Below, one piece after another: positions 41,022-50,149 of a stretch of 64,000 nucleotides of DNA (its first letter is position 1; every line of letters starts with the position of its first letter). This DNA comes from Collimonas arenae. GTDB lineage: Bacteria; Pseudomonadota; Gammaproteobacteria; Burkholderiales; Burkholderiaceae_D. The translations under genes were made by a program, and so were the position numbers. The notes beneath the pieces were generated by a model, which had not been told where the DNA came from, did not search any database, and worked only from the letters and a program-made list of their open reading frames with translations. The DNA is taken from positions 3,782,001 through 3,846,000 of the forward strand of contig NZ_CP009962.1 of the NCBI RefSeq assembly GCF_000786695.1. Direction: 5' to 3'.

Positions 41022-41649
41022 TAGGCGGCATAGCGCGACCGCTCCAAGATAATCCGCTCGCTTCACTACCTCTATAAAGGTAACCAGTCCGCCATCCCTT
41101 GACTACATGTCTTTGCAAAGACATGAGAAGCGCGTAAACGAAGAATTTTTGCGAAACACTTGGTTTGATCGATGGCAAAGTATGCGAAACGAATACCTGC
41201 TCATCCATCAGCGGTCATCTGGATAATATATCCTGGGCCACCTTGGATAACGGCCGCCGAAGACGTCGACTGCCCCATCAGGCCAGTATAAATGCAAACG
41301 CGAACCGCTGACGCCGGCGCGATGTTCATTTTGAACGAAGAGCGAGATTATACAGATAGAGGCGGTTATCAGCATTGGATAGCGCAGAAACCACGGCAAA
41401 ACCGACAAAATGCAAGCAATCTTGAGGATGTGTTGCCTAAGACTACAAATACTTGCAATAATGGAACTACTGAACATGGACGCACACATGCGACCCGCCA
41501 AGCATTACTCCGATCTCAATGAAAAAATAATCTTCAAATGAATCTGAACAACAGGCTGGAATTCGCAAAAAACAAGAACAAACTCTTTCTCTGGACTGGA
41601 CTTATCGGCTCAACTAGATACTTAAGTATAACGGCAGTTTGAATCTTGC

Positions 41650-41735
41650 CATGGAGCGCACAGAGGCCGCGTAGCAAGGTGAATAGCGTGGTCGATTGCC
41701 AGGAAGCAGAGCATGTACAAGCCGAAAAGCCTTAG
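41650..41735 (+). pseudogene. Remnant of a P2-like phage lysis gene (lysB/Rz-type)
   Basis: Just before the gpR-like gene, a plus-strand stretch reads SVVDCQEAEHVQAEKP then stop, matching the C-terminal ending of LysB-type regulators in P2-like phages. Upstream, in the nearby frame, MERTEAA is interrupted by stops, so at least one frameshift and a stop are present. Position before R agrees with P2 gene order. Confidence 0.6.
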
Positions 41736-42117
41736 AGAGCATTTAATCGCGGCTAAACCTGACTTGCAACGAAATCCCGATAAGCTGCTGGTCTTTGCCG
41801 ACGAAGACAACGTGGTTGCCACCGGGACCGGATCGCTATCGTTTCTCTATCAGTACAAACTGAACGCAATCATTACTGGCTATAGCGGCGATCCCGATGC
41901 CATCATGGCTCCGCTCTTAGCCTGGGTGGCGGTTCATCAGGTCGGGCTGTTGGGCAACCCTGAGCAGCGTAAAACCAGCATCGGATTCGAGGTCGATTTT
42001 AATAATTATGAAACCATGGACCTAGCGATTACGCTGGCGCTGAACGCCCCAACTGTGCAACCTCCTCTATTATATTTCGATAAATTCTACTCAATCAGGG
42101 ATATAAGTCGTCCATAA
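41713..42117 (+). CDS. P2-like phage tail completion protein R
   Basis: The 134-residue product begins MYKPKSLREHLIAAKPDLQR and contains LSFLYQYKLNAIITGYSGDP and MAPLLAWVAVHQVGLLGNPE, the pattern of P2 gpR, which completes the phage tail tube. The C-terminus (PPLLYFDKFYSIRDISRP) is unlike gpR and may be replaced sequence after a deletion. It overlaps the lysB remnant but no gpS gene follows, so it is an isolated prophage scrap. Confidence 0.85.
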   Translation: MYKPKSLREHLIAAKPDLQRNPDKLLVFADEDNVVATGTGSLSFLYQYKLNAIITGYSGDPDAIMAPLLAWVAVHQVGLLGNPEQRKTSIGFEVDFNNYETMDLAITLALNAPTVQPPLLYFDKFYSIRDISRP

Positions 42118-42215
42118 CGCCCAGCGTTCGACAGCACAACCGCAGTGGGAAGTGGGAACTTCTCCACCTGTAATTGTTCGACTGAAATGCGATACTTTTT
42201 TTTGGAAGAAAATTA

Positions 42216-43220
42216 ATGAATAAATTTACCGTTTTTTATCTGCTTTGTTTGAGTGTAGTGGCGAATGCGGGAGCCGAAGTAAGATCAATTTCAGGTCCGA
42301 AAAATTTCTTATATTCCAGTTCCGATGATTTGTCCAAGATCCAGCCGCAATTAAGCCGCCCTGATATTGGTGGAATACAAATTGTCTATAACTGGAAAGA
42401 TCTTGAACCAGCAAAGGGGCAATATGATTTTGCGCAGATTGAAAAAGATTTAGCGTTCGTCAACAACCTGCAAAAAAAACTATTTATTCAAATACAGGAC
42501 AGATTTTTCTTACCTGACGCAAAGAACGTTCCAAGCTACTTAATGCAAGATTCAGTCTACAACGGCGGCATAACGCGGCAAGACGACAATCCAGGTGAAA
42601 ATAAACCTGTCGGTAGTGGATGGGTGGCGCAGCAATGGAATCCTGCAGTGCAGGCACGCTATCAAGCATTATTGCAGGCATTAGCTAAAAAATTCGATGG
42701 CAAGGTCTACGGCGTCAATTTGCCGGAAACGGCGATCGACATTGACATGAAACGCGACAAGACCGGTTTCAGCTGCGATAAATATTTCGATGCTGAGATG
42801 AAAAATATCGCTGTTGCAAGGCAAGCATTTAAAAAATCTCATGTTGTGCAGTATGTCAATTTCTGGCCCTGTGAATGGAATAATGATCGTAACTATATGG
42901 GACGCATATTTGAATATGCAGCTAAACACGATATCGGATTGGGTGGACCTGACATTGTTCCGAATAAAAAGGCGCAGATGAAAAATGCGTATCCGTTCTT
43001 TCATCGCTACAAAGACAAGATCAGTTTGATTGCAATGGCCGTGCAAGAACCAACGCTAACTTATATTAATACCGAAACAAAAAAACCATTTACTCGTGAA
43101 GAATTTGAAGCCTTCGGACGGAATTATTTGGGCGCTAGGATTATTTTTTGGAGCTTGTCTGCGCCATGGCTGAAACAACCTGTCGACTCCGACAGCGAAG
43201 CTATCGCAAACGGATCGTAA
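42216..43220 (+). CDS. Secreted protein resembling a TIM-barrel glycoside hydrolase
   Basis: The 334-residue product has a signal peptide (MNKFTVFYLLCLSVVANAGA). NWKDLEPAKGQYDFAQIEKD followed by LFIQIQDRFFLP is the (W-x-x-[IL]-E-P-x-x-G-x-Y-[DN]-[FW]) pattern common to TIM-barrel glycosidases, and YGVNLPETAIDID could hold an acid residue. No exact family or substrate is evident. AT-rich codon use differs from the flanking chromosome, and it lies next to the phage R remnant, so it was probably acquired. Confidence 0.65.
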   Translation: MNKFTVFYLLCLSVVANAGAEVRSISGPKNFLYSSSDDLSKIQPQLSRPDIGGIQIVYNWKDLEPAKGQYDFAQIEKDLAFVNNLQKKLFIQIQDRFFLPDAKNVPSYLMQDSVYNGGITRQDDNPGENKPVGSGWVAQQWNPAVQARYQALLQALAKKFDGKVYGVNLPETAIDIDMKRDKTGFSCDKYFDAEMKNIAVARQAFKKSHVVQYVNFWPCEWNNDRNYMGRIFEYAAKHDIGLGGPDIVPNKKAQMKNAYPFFHRYKDKISLIAMAVQEPTLTYINTETKKPFTREEFEAFGRNYLGARIIFWSLSAPWLKQPVDSDSEAIANGS

Positions 43221-43274
43221 TCTGCTCAATACAAGTCATTTACCCTGTGTTGCCTAGGACCGATGACACATATA

Positions 43275-43402
43275 GGGTACACATAAACCTGCTTGCCAAT
43301 GCAGAACGAAAAAGCAAAAAAGCCCGCATTTACGCGAGCTTTCAGGCATTTCCTACTTCTGTATACTTGCCAGTGCTAGACGTCTAATCATTCCCACTCA
43401 AT
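43275..43402. repeat. Left att-like repeat: copy of the guaA 3' end and terminator
   Basis: This 128-bp stretch matches 55076-55203 without gaps, about 107 of 128 bases by eye. It includes a copy of the guaA terminator hairpin (43320-43342) and ends in TCATTCCCACTCAAT (43388-43402), the reverse complement of the last guaA codons and stop. Similarity ends abruptly there. It therefore looks like an attachment site left by integration at the guaA 3' end. Confidence 0.8.
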
Positions 43403-43706
43403 TATCAATTGATCCCGCATGCCCAACGTTTAATTAGCTTTTACGATCATCGCCACCGCAAATACCACGAAAAATACCATATCAAGAAATCTAGGTAGCT
43501 AACATGGCCAATTCGGAAAATAGTTGCAACCCGTGCCAACTCAACCTCTCACAATTTCCGACAACAGATTCGTAGCACTCCTGTTGAGTTCAGAGAGAAC
43601 GCGATCTCCTCCCGCCTAATGGAACTTGACTATCTCCCAGGTTACTCACGAACACCTTTGGAAATTTTCCGATCGAGTTCTAAATCAATACCTCTCTGGA
43701 GTCAGC

Positions 43707-45491
43707 ATGCCAATTGGCCCTACTACACCTCACTCTCCAACTATCACACCTACATTTACGACGCATTCAACTGCGGCATCTTTGCCAGCGGGACCGGCAG
43801 CGGCAGCGCAATTACCCAATAACACTCCCGGTCATGCAACTCGTCCTAATGCGGGGAGAGCAAGTTTTCAGCAAAACCTTCGTGCGGGTTCGGGCTGGGT
43901 GGACACGTTCCGTAGTTCCAAGGAAAATATTGAAGCATTCAAGAAGGAGCTCAACAAATCCGAAAGGCCTTTAGTTCATTTCCCTCACAGTGCAAGGGGA
44001 GATATGAACGCCTATAAATATACCGCCTTCCTTGACCAGAAAGATCGCCCTCTCACGGTATTTGAATATTCTGATAACCCCCCGCCGGGATCAGAACAAG
44101 AAGCATTCAATCGCAATATTGATGTTATAAAACAACATATATCCTCACTAAACGGCAAATTAGAAGAAGGTCGTGATTATATTTTCGGCCTCCAAAAAGA
44201 TATAAATAATTATAAAAAAAACCCGGAGGGCGAACAGAGAGTAAAAAAGCATTACCAGGAGTACGACAATATCATGTCAAATCCTGAGGTACGCGAAAAA
44301 GTACACGCCATGTTTAAGAGCGAGATTGCAAAGGACCCTGTAAAAACTTACCTTGCGAACAAATCGCTCTCCGCCGACGTTTCCGAGAAAAATCGGAAAC
44401 CAGAATCTAAGCTCATCGTTATCAATATAAACAAGCGAGCACCTCAGAAAAAATGGGACCCTCGAGAGTATCGTCATACAACACCGGACGATGCTCACAT
44501 GCAAAGTTTAATAGACGGCATTTATGACGCACAAGATGCAATCGAGGGGACGGATAAGCTTGATATCAGCATTGTAGGCAGTAAATTTAACGAACTGGAG
44601 CAACAAAATTGGGAAAAATACGGTGAAGGGAAAGGTGTTAAGGTGCACTTCTTTAACGATATGCAAAAAGAAGGGCTTGACCGCAACCAGCAAAGAGCGG
44701 CCTTATTCGCGCTGACCGATCGATATAAAAGCACAACCTATTTAGGTCATCAGTCTGGGGTTAATGAGGATGCCCAGATACTTTCGAGAACGAACGTACA
44801 CAGTCTAAGTGAATATTTAAGTCTAGGTCAGATAGGAATTAGTCGCGTCGAAGCAAGACCACAGTTAGATGCTGTGAGAACGAGCGGGGTGGACATGGCT
44901 ACGGGTGCAAATAGTAAGGGAAATTTCTACAGCCTACGCAATTCAGAGTTTCTGACAACAGAAGGTATTCTAGCAGCCGTTCAAATTAAGCTTGACGACA
45001 AATCGAACGCACACCGACCACTGAATGAACTATTGAGAGATCTGCCGAATAAATACACTACCGACACTGGAAAAGAATTATCGGAAATGACGGATGCCGA
45101 TGCCACCGACAAGTTATTCGAAATGATTCTAGAGAATGCCGGAAAAATGAAAGACGGAATAATTTCGGCTGATATTAGCGAAGAAGCTAAGACTAATTAT
45201 AAAAGCGCGATTGGTGTGATTGTACGGCGCATGGAACCGGGTGAACCGGGTCTGAGCCCGGAGGCCAAGCAGTACTTTACTAACACAATGAAGCAAGAGC
45301 TAGCTCGTCATGACAGCAAGGACCCTGTAACACGGCATTATGACAAGCTTAGATCGCACAATCACGAGATGCGGCCCTACAAGCTCGGGAAAAATCAAAT
45401 TGAACATAGAAAGGTTAATAATGACAACTACTTGGAGATGCTTGACAAGGAATGGCCCATCCCGAGAGATGAGCTCGATGACAATGCATAG
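43707..45491 (+). CDS. Large effector-like protein of unknown function
   Basis: The 594-residue product starts at ATG 43707, with GGAG 8 bp upstream; a TTG at 43626 is open but unsupported. Residues 1-65 are rich in Pro, Thr, Ser and Ala (MPIGPTTPHSPTITPTFTTH), without a classical signal peptide, a composition common in type III or similar secreted effectors. The rest is hydrophilic and helical; a middle section (KLDISIVGSKFNELEQQNWE then DRYKSTTYLGHQSGVNEDAQ) might be an enzymatic Rossmann-like fold such as a glycosyltransferase, but no catalytic motif is certain. The sequence is AT-rich and lies just inside the island. Confidence 0.75.
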   Translation: MPIGPTTPHSPTITPTFTTHSTAASLPAGPAAAAQLPNNTPGHATRPNAGRASFQQNLRAGSGWVDTFRSSKENIEAFKKELNKSERPLVHFPHSARGDMNAYKYTAFLDQKDRPLTVFEYSDNPPPGSEQEAFNRNIDVIKQHISSLNGKLEEGRDYIFGLQKDINNYKKNPEGEQRVKKHYQEYDNIMSNPEVREKVHAMFKSEIAKDPVKTYLANKSLSADVSEKNRKPESKLIVININKRAPQKKWDPREYRHTTPDDAHMQSLIDGIYDAQDAIEGTDKLDISIVGSKFNELEQQNWEKYGEGKGVKVHFFNDMQKEGLDRNQQRAALFALTDRYKSTTYLGHQSGVNEDAQILSRTNVHSLSEYLSLGQIGISRVEARPQLDAVRTSGVDMATGANSKGNFYSLRNSEFLTTEGILAAVQIKLDDKSNAHRPLNELLRDLPNKYTTDTGKELSEMTDADATDKLFEMILENAGKMKDGIISADISEEAKTNYKSAIGVIVRRMEPGEPGLSPEAKQYFTNTMKQELARHDSKDPVTRHYDKLRSHNHEMRPYKLGKNQIEHRKVNNDNYLEMLDKEWPIPRDELDDNA

Positions 45492-45823
45492 CGTTATAAG
45501 TCATTAGCCGAGCCCTTCACGGAGCGCGTGTAACGCATCAGCGGCAGCGAGTACGTTGTCAGGCCCCCAGCGAGACCGCTCCCTTGTGACTGCTCCAGTC
45601 GCAAGGGTTCAGTCCACAACTGCGTCAAAATGCGTCACTTTTTTGCATAAAAAAGCCGCTTCCCAAGCATCATTTTCCCTATGTGCGGCAGTTTAAAAAA
45701 TTTGAGTCAAAAGCGCCCCATTTAGCGGGCAGGCGTGGAGGGGGGATGACTGCGCTCCAGTTCGCTCCATCGAAAGGAGACGCCTATTGCGGAACAAAAA
45801 AAGCCCACATCACTGTGGGCCTT
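45492..45823. other. Island gap with TGCGTCA direct repeats
   Basis: No gene is supported in these 330 bp. TGCGTCAAAATGCGTCA (around 45626-45642) is a pair of direct heptamers; the same heptamer recurs as an inverted pair at 46718-46734. An AAAGCCGC-like T-rich region and the leftward terminator at 45801-45825 complete the gap. Confidence 0.5.
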
Positions 45824-45825
45824 TT
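45796..45825 (-). terminator. Terminator of the 254-codon island gene
   Basis: AAGCCCACA and TGTGGGCCTT arms with a seven-T tail on the minus strand (45802-45796), directly after the stop of the leftward gene. Confidence 0.85.
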
Positions 45826-46588
45826 AGATACGATCACCGAAACCTTCAAGCTCATCCCAAACCATTCCATCCGCAGTTATGGCCTGCATTCGCTCGGTCC
45901 AGATGAAGCACGGCTTGCCCATACCCTCCAGGAACTGCATCCTTTCCGGCCTCCTAGAGGCGCTAAACGAAAAGCCTTCGGGATCTGGGTTTTGCACGAT
46001 CATTACACTATCGGCCCAGCCACTCGACAAGCTGGGATTTTCAACCTGAACGACCGAACCCACTCCCAACCTGCGCGCATACCCAAGCTCTGCCAGAGCA
46101 TCAATCACGTCTCCCATGCCGCGTTGTGGGCAGAAGGGTGTATCGATATGAAAATTCAGGCCATAATAATCTGCACCGTAATCGGAAAAGTGATAGCAAA
46201 AATAGTGCAGCATATGCTGAAAGTCTGGACCTTCCTCTCGATGCGAAACAGCCACTTTGGCAACCTCGGTCATCTCATATGCGAACGTGAAATAGCAGTT
46301 ACTGCCCACTACATTTTTCAACACGTGTAGTTCAGTCAGAGATTCGGCAATAGATTCAAGATTGGATTGATGACCGTGGTAAAAGACGAGTTGATGGAGG
46401 TCGAATTCACGTGCAACGAATTCGGCCAGTTCTGTATCATTCTCGGCCCAATTGTGCGCAGCTCGCGCCATTGCCAAAGAAAGTTGCCCGCAAGCATTAT
46501 CATCTTGCCGCATAGTTAATGACATCGGATTAAATGTTGTTGGTAAGCGTATTTGAAATGCCACGATTCGGCCTCTATGAGAAGGCAT
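45824..46588 (-). CDS. Hypothetical island protein
   Basis: The product is up to 254 residues, soluble, acidic and aromatic-rich, with no signal peptide (HMLHYFCYHFSDYGADYYGL, YARRLGVGSVVQVENPSLSS). The true start may be later, at MSLTMRQDDNACGQ (46525). It stands alone between the effector-like gene and phage remnants, with its own terminator. Heptamer repeats TGCGTCA lie on both sides of it. An immunity or phage-related role is possible; I do not recognise the family. Confidence 0.65.
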   Translation of the reverse strand: MPSHRGRIVAFQIRLPTTFNPMSLTMRQDDNACGQLSLAMARAAHNWAENDTELAEFVAREFDLHQLVFYHGHQSNLESIAESLTELHVLKNVVGSNCYFTFAYEMTEVAKVAVSHREEGPDFQHMLHYFCYHFSDYGADYYGLNFHIDTPFCPQRGMGDVIDALAELGYARRLGVGSVVQVENPSLSSGWADSVMIVQNPDPEGFSFSASRRPERMQFLEGMGKPCFIWTERMQAITADGMVWDELEGFGDRI

Positions 46589-46717
46589 CGGAAATAGTGG
46601 AGAAACCAGCGATTTCCCAAGAATTTTCAGAAAATCTTACCATGATCACCTCAATTTTTAGCCCTCTCCCGTAAGCAGAATTTGCGGTAAGTACATTCCA
46701 AAAAAATTGCATCATTT

Positions 46718-46734
46718 TGCGTCACGATGACGCA
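46718..46734. promoter_or_regulatory. TGCGTCA inverted repeat
   Basis: TGCGTCA and TGACGCA form a perfect palindrome with a 3-bp spacer (CGA), 130 bp upstream of the leftward 254-codon gene and 130 bp before the phage O remnant. Its geometry is that of a dimeric operator. Confidence 0.45.
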
Positions 46735-46862
46735 ACCGATTACGTTTGCATTTCCTCATCGGGATAGTCAGTAACAACCTTATCAACCCGCTGCCGATTG
46801 TTTCCACGCGCATCAACCTTGACCATGGCGGTACTCGAACTCTTTACCCAATTACCGACACC

Positions 46863-47276
46863 ATGCCAACAACCAAACCTGCAGCACAGAAATCGAAGTT
46901 CTTCCGTGTCGCCCTGGAAGGATCGACTACCGACGGCCGCGTCATCGACCGAGCCTTCATTGAACAAATGGCGGCCAGCTTTAATCCTGATCTCTATGGC
47001 GCCCGCATTTGGATGGAACACATCCGGGGAACACTGCCGGACAGCCCGTTTAAAGCCTATGGCGATGTGACTGCTCTGAAGGCCGAGGAAGTCGAGCTGG
47101 GCGGCGCCAAGAAGTTGGCGTTGTTCGCGCAGATCTCACCCACGCCCGAACTGGTGGCCATGAACAAGGCGCGCCAAAAGATCTACACCAGTATCGAGAT
47201 CAATCCAAAGTTTTCCGATACCGGCGCGGCAGAGCCAACTACCGGATTCACATCTCCCTCATCGCATGGCTGCTGA
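46863..47276 (+). pseudogene. P2-like capsid scaffolding protein O, truncated
   Basis: MPTTKPAAQKSKFFRVALEG then TTDGRVIDRAFIEQMAASFN, YGARIWMEHIRG and IYTSIEINPKFSDTGAAE match the N-terminal half of P2 gpO, the scaffold/protease for the capsid. After about residue 124 the homology stops and the frame runs out in 13 unrelated residues, where the family has about 150 more. The 3' part was lost by deletion, which joined it to a different fragment. Confidence 0.85.
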
Positions 47277-48631
47277 TCGTGGCCACCGGTACCTGCGCCC
47301 TGGAGATCCTACTCGGTCACGGTCACCCTTCGCTCGGCCAGGCCGGTATCGCTCTAACTTTATGTGTCCTGGTGCTGCGCGCCCAGGGCAACGTCGCCAA
47401 CATCATCAAGGACGTCAATGACACCGCCCTTGGCGCGGTGATCTATATCCAGCGTGACGCCCTGAACGCGGCCAGGGAACTGAACATCACCTTGTCCGAT
47501 ACGGACGGTCAACTCGCCATACCGCCGAAGGGTGCCAGAATCAATGTGCAGATCGGCTGGGCCGATTCCGGCCTGGTCGACAAAGGCATCTTTACCGTGG
47601 ATGAGATCGAGCACAGCGGTGCGCCGGATGTGCTGACCTTACGCGCCCGCACGGCAAGCCTGATTGATACCTTCCGTGAGGTACGCGAGGACAGTTACAG
47701 CAACACCACCCTGGGCGCCATCATCGAGCTGATCGCATTCAAGCAACAGCTCATGGCCGGCGTCTCCGATGCGCTGCGCAATATCCCTGTAAAACACATC
47801 GACCAGACCCGCGAGAGCGACGCCGCCTTCCTGCGCCGTCTTGGCAAAAAATACGATGCGGCCGCCACCGTCAAAAACGACACCTTGATCTTTGTGCCAG
47901 CGGGCCGCAGCAAGACCGCCTCCGGACAAGATTTGCCGGTGATCCAGATCACACGCCAGCTAGGCGACAATCACCGCTTCCACAGCGCCGAGCGTGACAG
48001 CTACAGCGGCGTGCGCGTGTTCTGGTATGACGAAAAGCACAGCATGCGCCGAAGTGTCGTGGCAGGATTGCCAGGCAACAGCAAGCGACTACGCACCACC
48101 TATGCCGACGAAGCCGACGCCCGCACCGCGGCGCTTGCAGAATGGGGCCGTATCCAGCGCGGCACATCCAGTTTTGAACTATCGCTGGCACTCGGCATTC
48201 CGGCATTGATGCCGCAGTCGCCGGTAACGGTGATGGGATTCAAAGCCGCAATCGATAGCATGGATTGGCTGGCATCCAAGGTGACGCATAGCATCGGTGA
48301 CGCCGGCTTTACCACCCGCATCGAGCTGGAAACGCGCACAGAAGAAGCAGAAGTCGAGCGCGAAGATGAGGTAGATCCGGATCCGGGCATTACCGGGGTG
48401 ATCGCCAAATGGCGTAACGCTGTCACGAAAAAATCTGGTCAGGAAATAGCACCGCTGACAGGTACCGGCAAGCATGTTAAGCCATTGGCCGGTGCCACCG
48501 CCAATCCGAAAACACTGCAACACGTTTATGCCAGCAAACAGACTGCCAGACGCGCAGCCCAGGGAGAATGGGAGCACATTGTGGCGCGGCGGGACATTAT
48601 TAAAGAGAATAACGATGGCCGGTTCAGCTAA
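47240..48631 (+). pseudogene. P2-like late control/tail protein D with fused foreign N-terminus
   Basis: From about residue 60, gpD homology is clear: NITLSDTDGQLAIPPKGARI, GWADSGLVDKGIFTVDEIEH, APDVLTLRARTASL, and later SYSGVRVFWYD, ending in the normal basic C-terminus. The usual N-terminal ~40 residues are missing. In their place the open frame reads a hydrophobic piece (HISLIAWLLIVATGTC then EILLGHGHPS) that looks like the end of a small phage membrane protein. An in-frame GTG lies at 47279. It is a deletion junction between O and D, so the product is probably non-functional. Confidence 0.8.
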
Positions 48632-48779
48632 ACGCGATGACGCATATAAGTTCAGACTCGCACTGACGCGTCGTGTTCAATATGACCGGCTGCGAACGAC
48701 TCAGCCCGGTCAGTCAGCTTTCTCAAAAGAAGTCATGTCACATGACAGCGCAGCTTATCAATCTCGAGGCACAATCTAG
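48615..48779 (+). CDS. Small basic protein downstream of phage D
   Basis: The 54-codon frame (MAGSAKRDDAYKFRLALTRR) overlaps the D stop and has AAAGAG upstream. The position is where P2-like phages carry ogr, but it lacks the cysteines of Ogr. It may be a fragment; function unknown. Confidence 0.35.
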   Translation: MAGSAKRDDAYKFRLALTRRVQYDRLRTTQPGQSAFSKEVMSHDSAAYQSRGTI

Positions 48780-48782
48780 TTA

Positions 48783-49250
48783 TTAAACAATAAAAAAGAA
48801 TAGCAAGTCATAAATTGCGTAAGAAGCAGCGCATGCCAAAAAAATTGAAAGCAAGCTGAGTATTATAGATTTTACGACCATCTCTATTCTGTTTGAAAAA
48901 CTATAATCCTTCGGATAGAGTACTCGAAAGCTTAGAACCGTCATTAAAAAGAAATAAATTACACCCATCGTTACTTCGCCCACCAGCATCTTGAGACGTG
49001 CAAAGAAGAGTATTGCTGCAATTTGACCGGCGATCAGAGCAACTAAACCTGCACAAAACGATTTCGACCAAAGCACCCCTAATTCTTTCGGCAGTCGTCC
49101 CGACATGGCGCGGGAACCAATTATCTGACTGCCATACTTGAGAGCCAAGGCTATTGATAGGCAATAAAAAAAATTATAAATGGGATGAATATCACAAGAA
49201 GTCCGCCGAGCCTTAACATATATTTCCTTTCTTATTTCAGGGACAAACAA
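48783..49250 (-). CDS. Small membrane protein (possible immunity protein)
   Basis: The product is up to 155 residues with about four hydrophobic segments (FYCLSIALALKYGS, FCAGLVALIAGQIAAILFFA, TMGVIYFFLMTVLSFRVLYP, ILSLLSIFLACAASYAIYDL). The sequence is AT-rich. Start uncertain. Small multi-pass proteins in such gene rows often protect against membrane-acting toxins, but the family is not recognised. Confidence 0.6.
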   Translation of the reverse strand: MFVPEIRKEIYVKARRTSCDIHPIYNFFYCLSIALALKYGSQIIGSRAMSGRLPKELGVLWSKSFCAGLVALIAGQIAAILFFARLKMLVGEVTMGVIYFFLMTVLSFRVLYPKDYSFSNRIEMVVKSIILSLLSIFLACAASYAIYDLLFFFIV

Positions 49251-49406
49251 TGTATTGGATGCGTGTCACTGCTTTGATATCGCATTCAGTCGACTGGCCG
49301 GTTGAAGACCGTTGGTTATCGACCCAAACCAGCCTGTCGATCTTCCCCCAAAGGAGACATTCAGCATTAGCCATCTCATAGGCGACTGCTCCAAGAGCAG
49401 GGGGAT

Positions 49407-49730
49407 TTAATCTTTCCTAAAAAACGAACCTACTACAAGTCCGACCATGCTCGCCATAATCACAAAGGGCAGCCCAAAGGTCGCACAAGTCATAAACAGC
49501 GTCCATGCATTTATAGAAATGCTCCAACACGCAATTCCGGTTGCAAGAAAGAGAAGAAACAAAACACCCATTCCTCTATTAAAACCTAACAAGGACGAAC
49601 ATAAACCAGCGACGATGGCGAGTGCCAAGGCAAATAGTGACGCTACCAGGATATTTTTCCTTCGCGGTTGAATTGTCCACACTTCTAAGGCGGGGCGAAT
49701 TTGTGGGGTACCTCTCGCCGTTGCGAGCAT
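49407..49730 (-). CDS. Small membrane protein
   Basis: The 107-residue product has a basic N-terminus (MLATARGTPQIRP) and three hydrophobic helices (VASLFALALAIVAGLC, GVLFLLFLATGIACWS, CATFGLPFVIMASMVGLVVG). AT-rich; no family recognised. It belongs to the leftward row of small genes between the phage D remnant and the integrase stub. Confidence 0.6.
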   Translation of the reverse strand: MLATARGTPQIRPALEVWTIQPRRKNILVASLFALALAIVAGLCSSLLGFNRGMGVLFLLFLATGIACWSISINAWTLFMTCATFGLPFVIMASMVGLVVGSFFRKD

Positions 49731-49751
49731 GCCGTCAACGCCACAGCAAAA

Positions 49752-49994
49752 TCAATTGTCAAATTTAACGCCTGTAACTTGGTCAGAGGATATCAAAAAC
49801 GCGGAAATTTGGGTTGCTGCAGATTCTGCGATATTCGGATATTCGTCGTCCAAGTAGAGTGTGACCTCTTCGATTGACCAAGGACCGAGAGACGCTTTGT
49901 ATTCGGAGAAATCATTCTGGATTTCCTTCCAGGATATGTAGCTTTTTTTGGAAAGCAGAACAGCGGTTTCCGTGTAGACGATGTGTAATTTCAT
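49752..49994 (-). CDS. Small hypothetical protein (possible immunity protein)
   Basis: The 80-residue product from ATG 49994 (MKLHIVYTETAVLLSKKSYI) is soluble and acidic, ending EYPNIAESAATQISAFLISS. A frame up to 50024 exists. Size and composition suit an immunity protein, but there is no recognised family and no cognate toxin gene next to it. Confidence 0.5.
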   Translation of the reverse strand: MKLHIVYTETAVLLSKKSYISWKEIQNDFSEYKASLGPWSIEEVTLYLDDEYPNIAESAATQISAFLISSDQVTGVKFDN

Positions 49995-50040
49995 ATTGCT
50001 CGGATATTTAAAGCCAATAATCAAACATTTTTTCGAATAG

Positions 50041-50144
50041 ATCCGGGGTCAGATCTTGCAACGAAACATTGGGGAAACAACATGTTGAGAGCGCCGGTTC
50101 AAGCGCGAGAGATTTCATCTGTCATTGAAAGATCTGACCTGGAT
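50041..50144. repeat. REP-like element with GGTCAGATCT inverted ends
   Basis: ATCCGGGGTCAGATCT (50041-50056) and AGATCTGACCTGGAT (50130-50144) are near-perfect inverse copies. Ends with GGTCAGATCT-type sequence are familiar to me from REP-type units and RAYT-linked repeats in proteobacteria, so this may be one. No transposase is present. Confidence 0.55.
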
Positions 50145-50149
50145 TTTTT

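Noticed and set aside
41208..41501. 97-codon minus-strand frame in the queE-prophage gap
   Set aside because: Cysteine-rich, no ribosome site or family; the 690-bp gap holds nothing else I can support.
41429..43260. Shared TGTGTTGCCTA(A/G)GAC at 41429-41443 and 43246-43260 as island att sites
   Set aside because: Only 15 bp with one mismatch and no integrase linked; chance similarity cannot be excluded.
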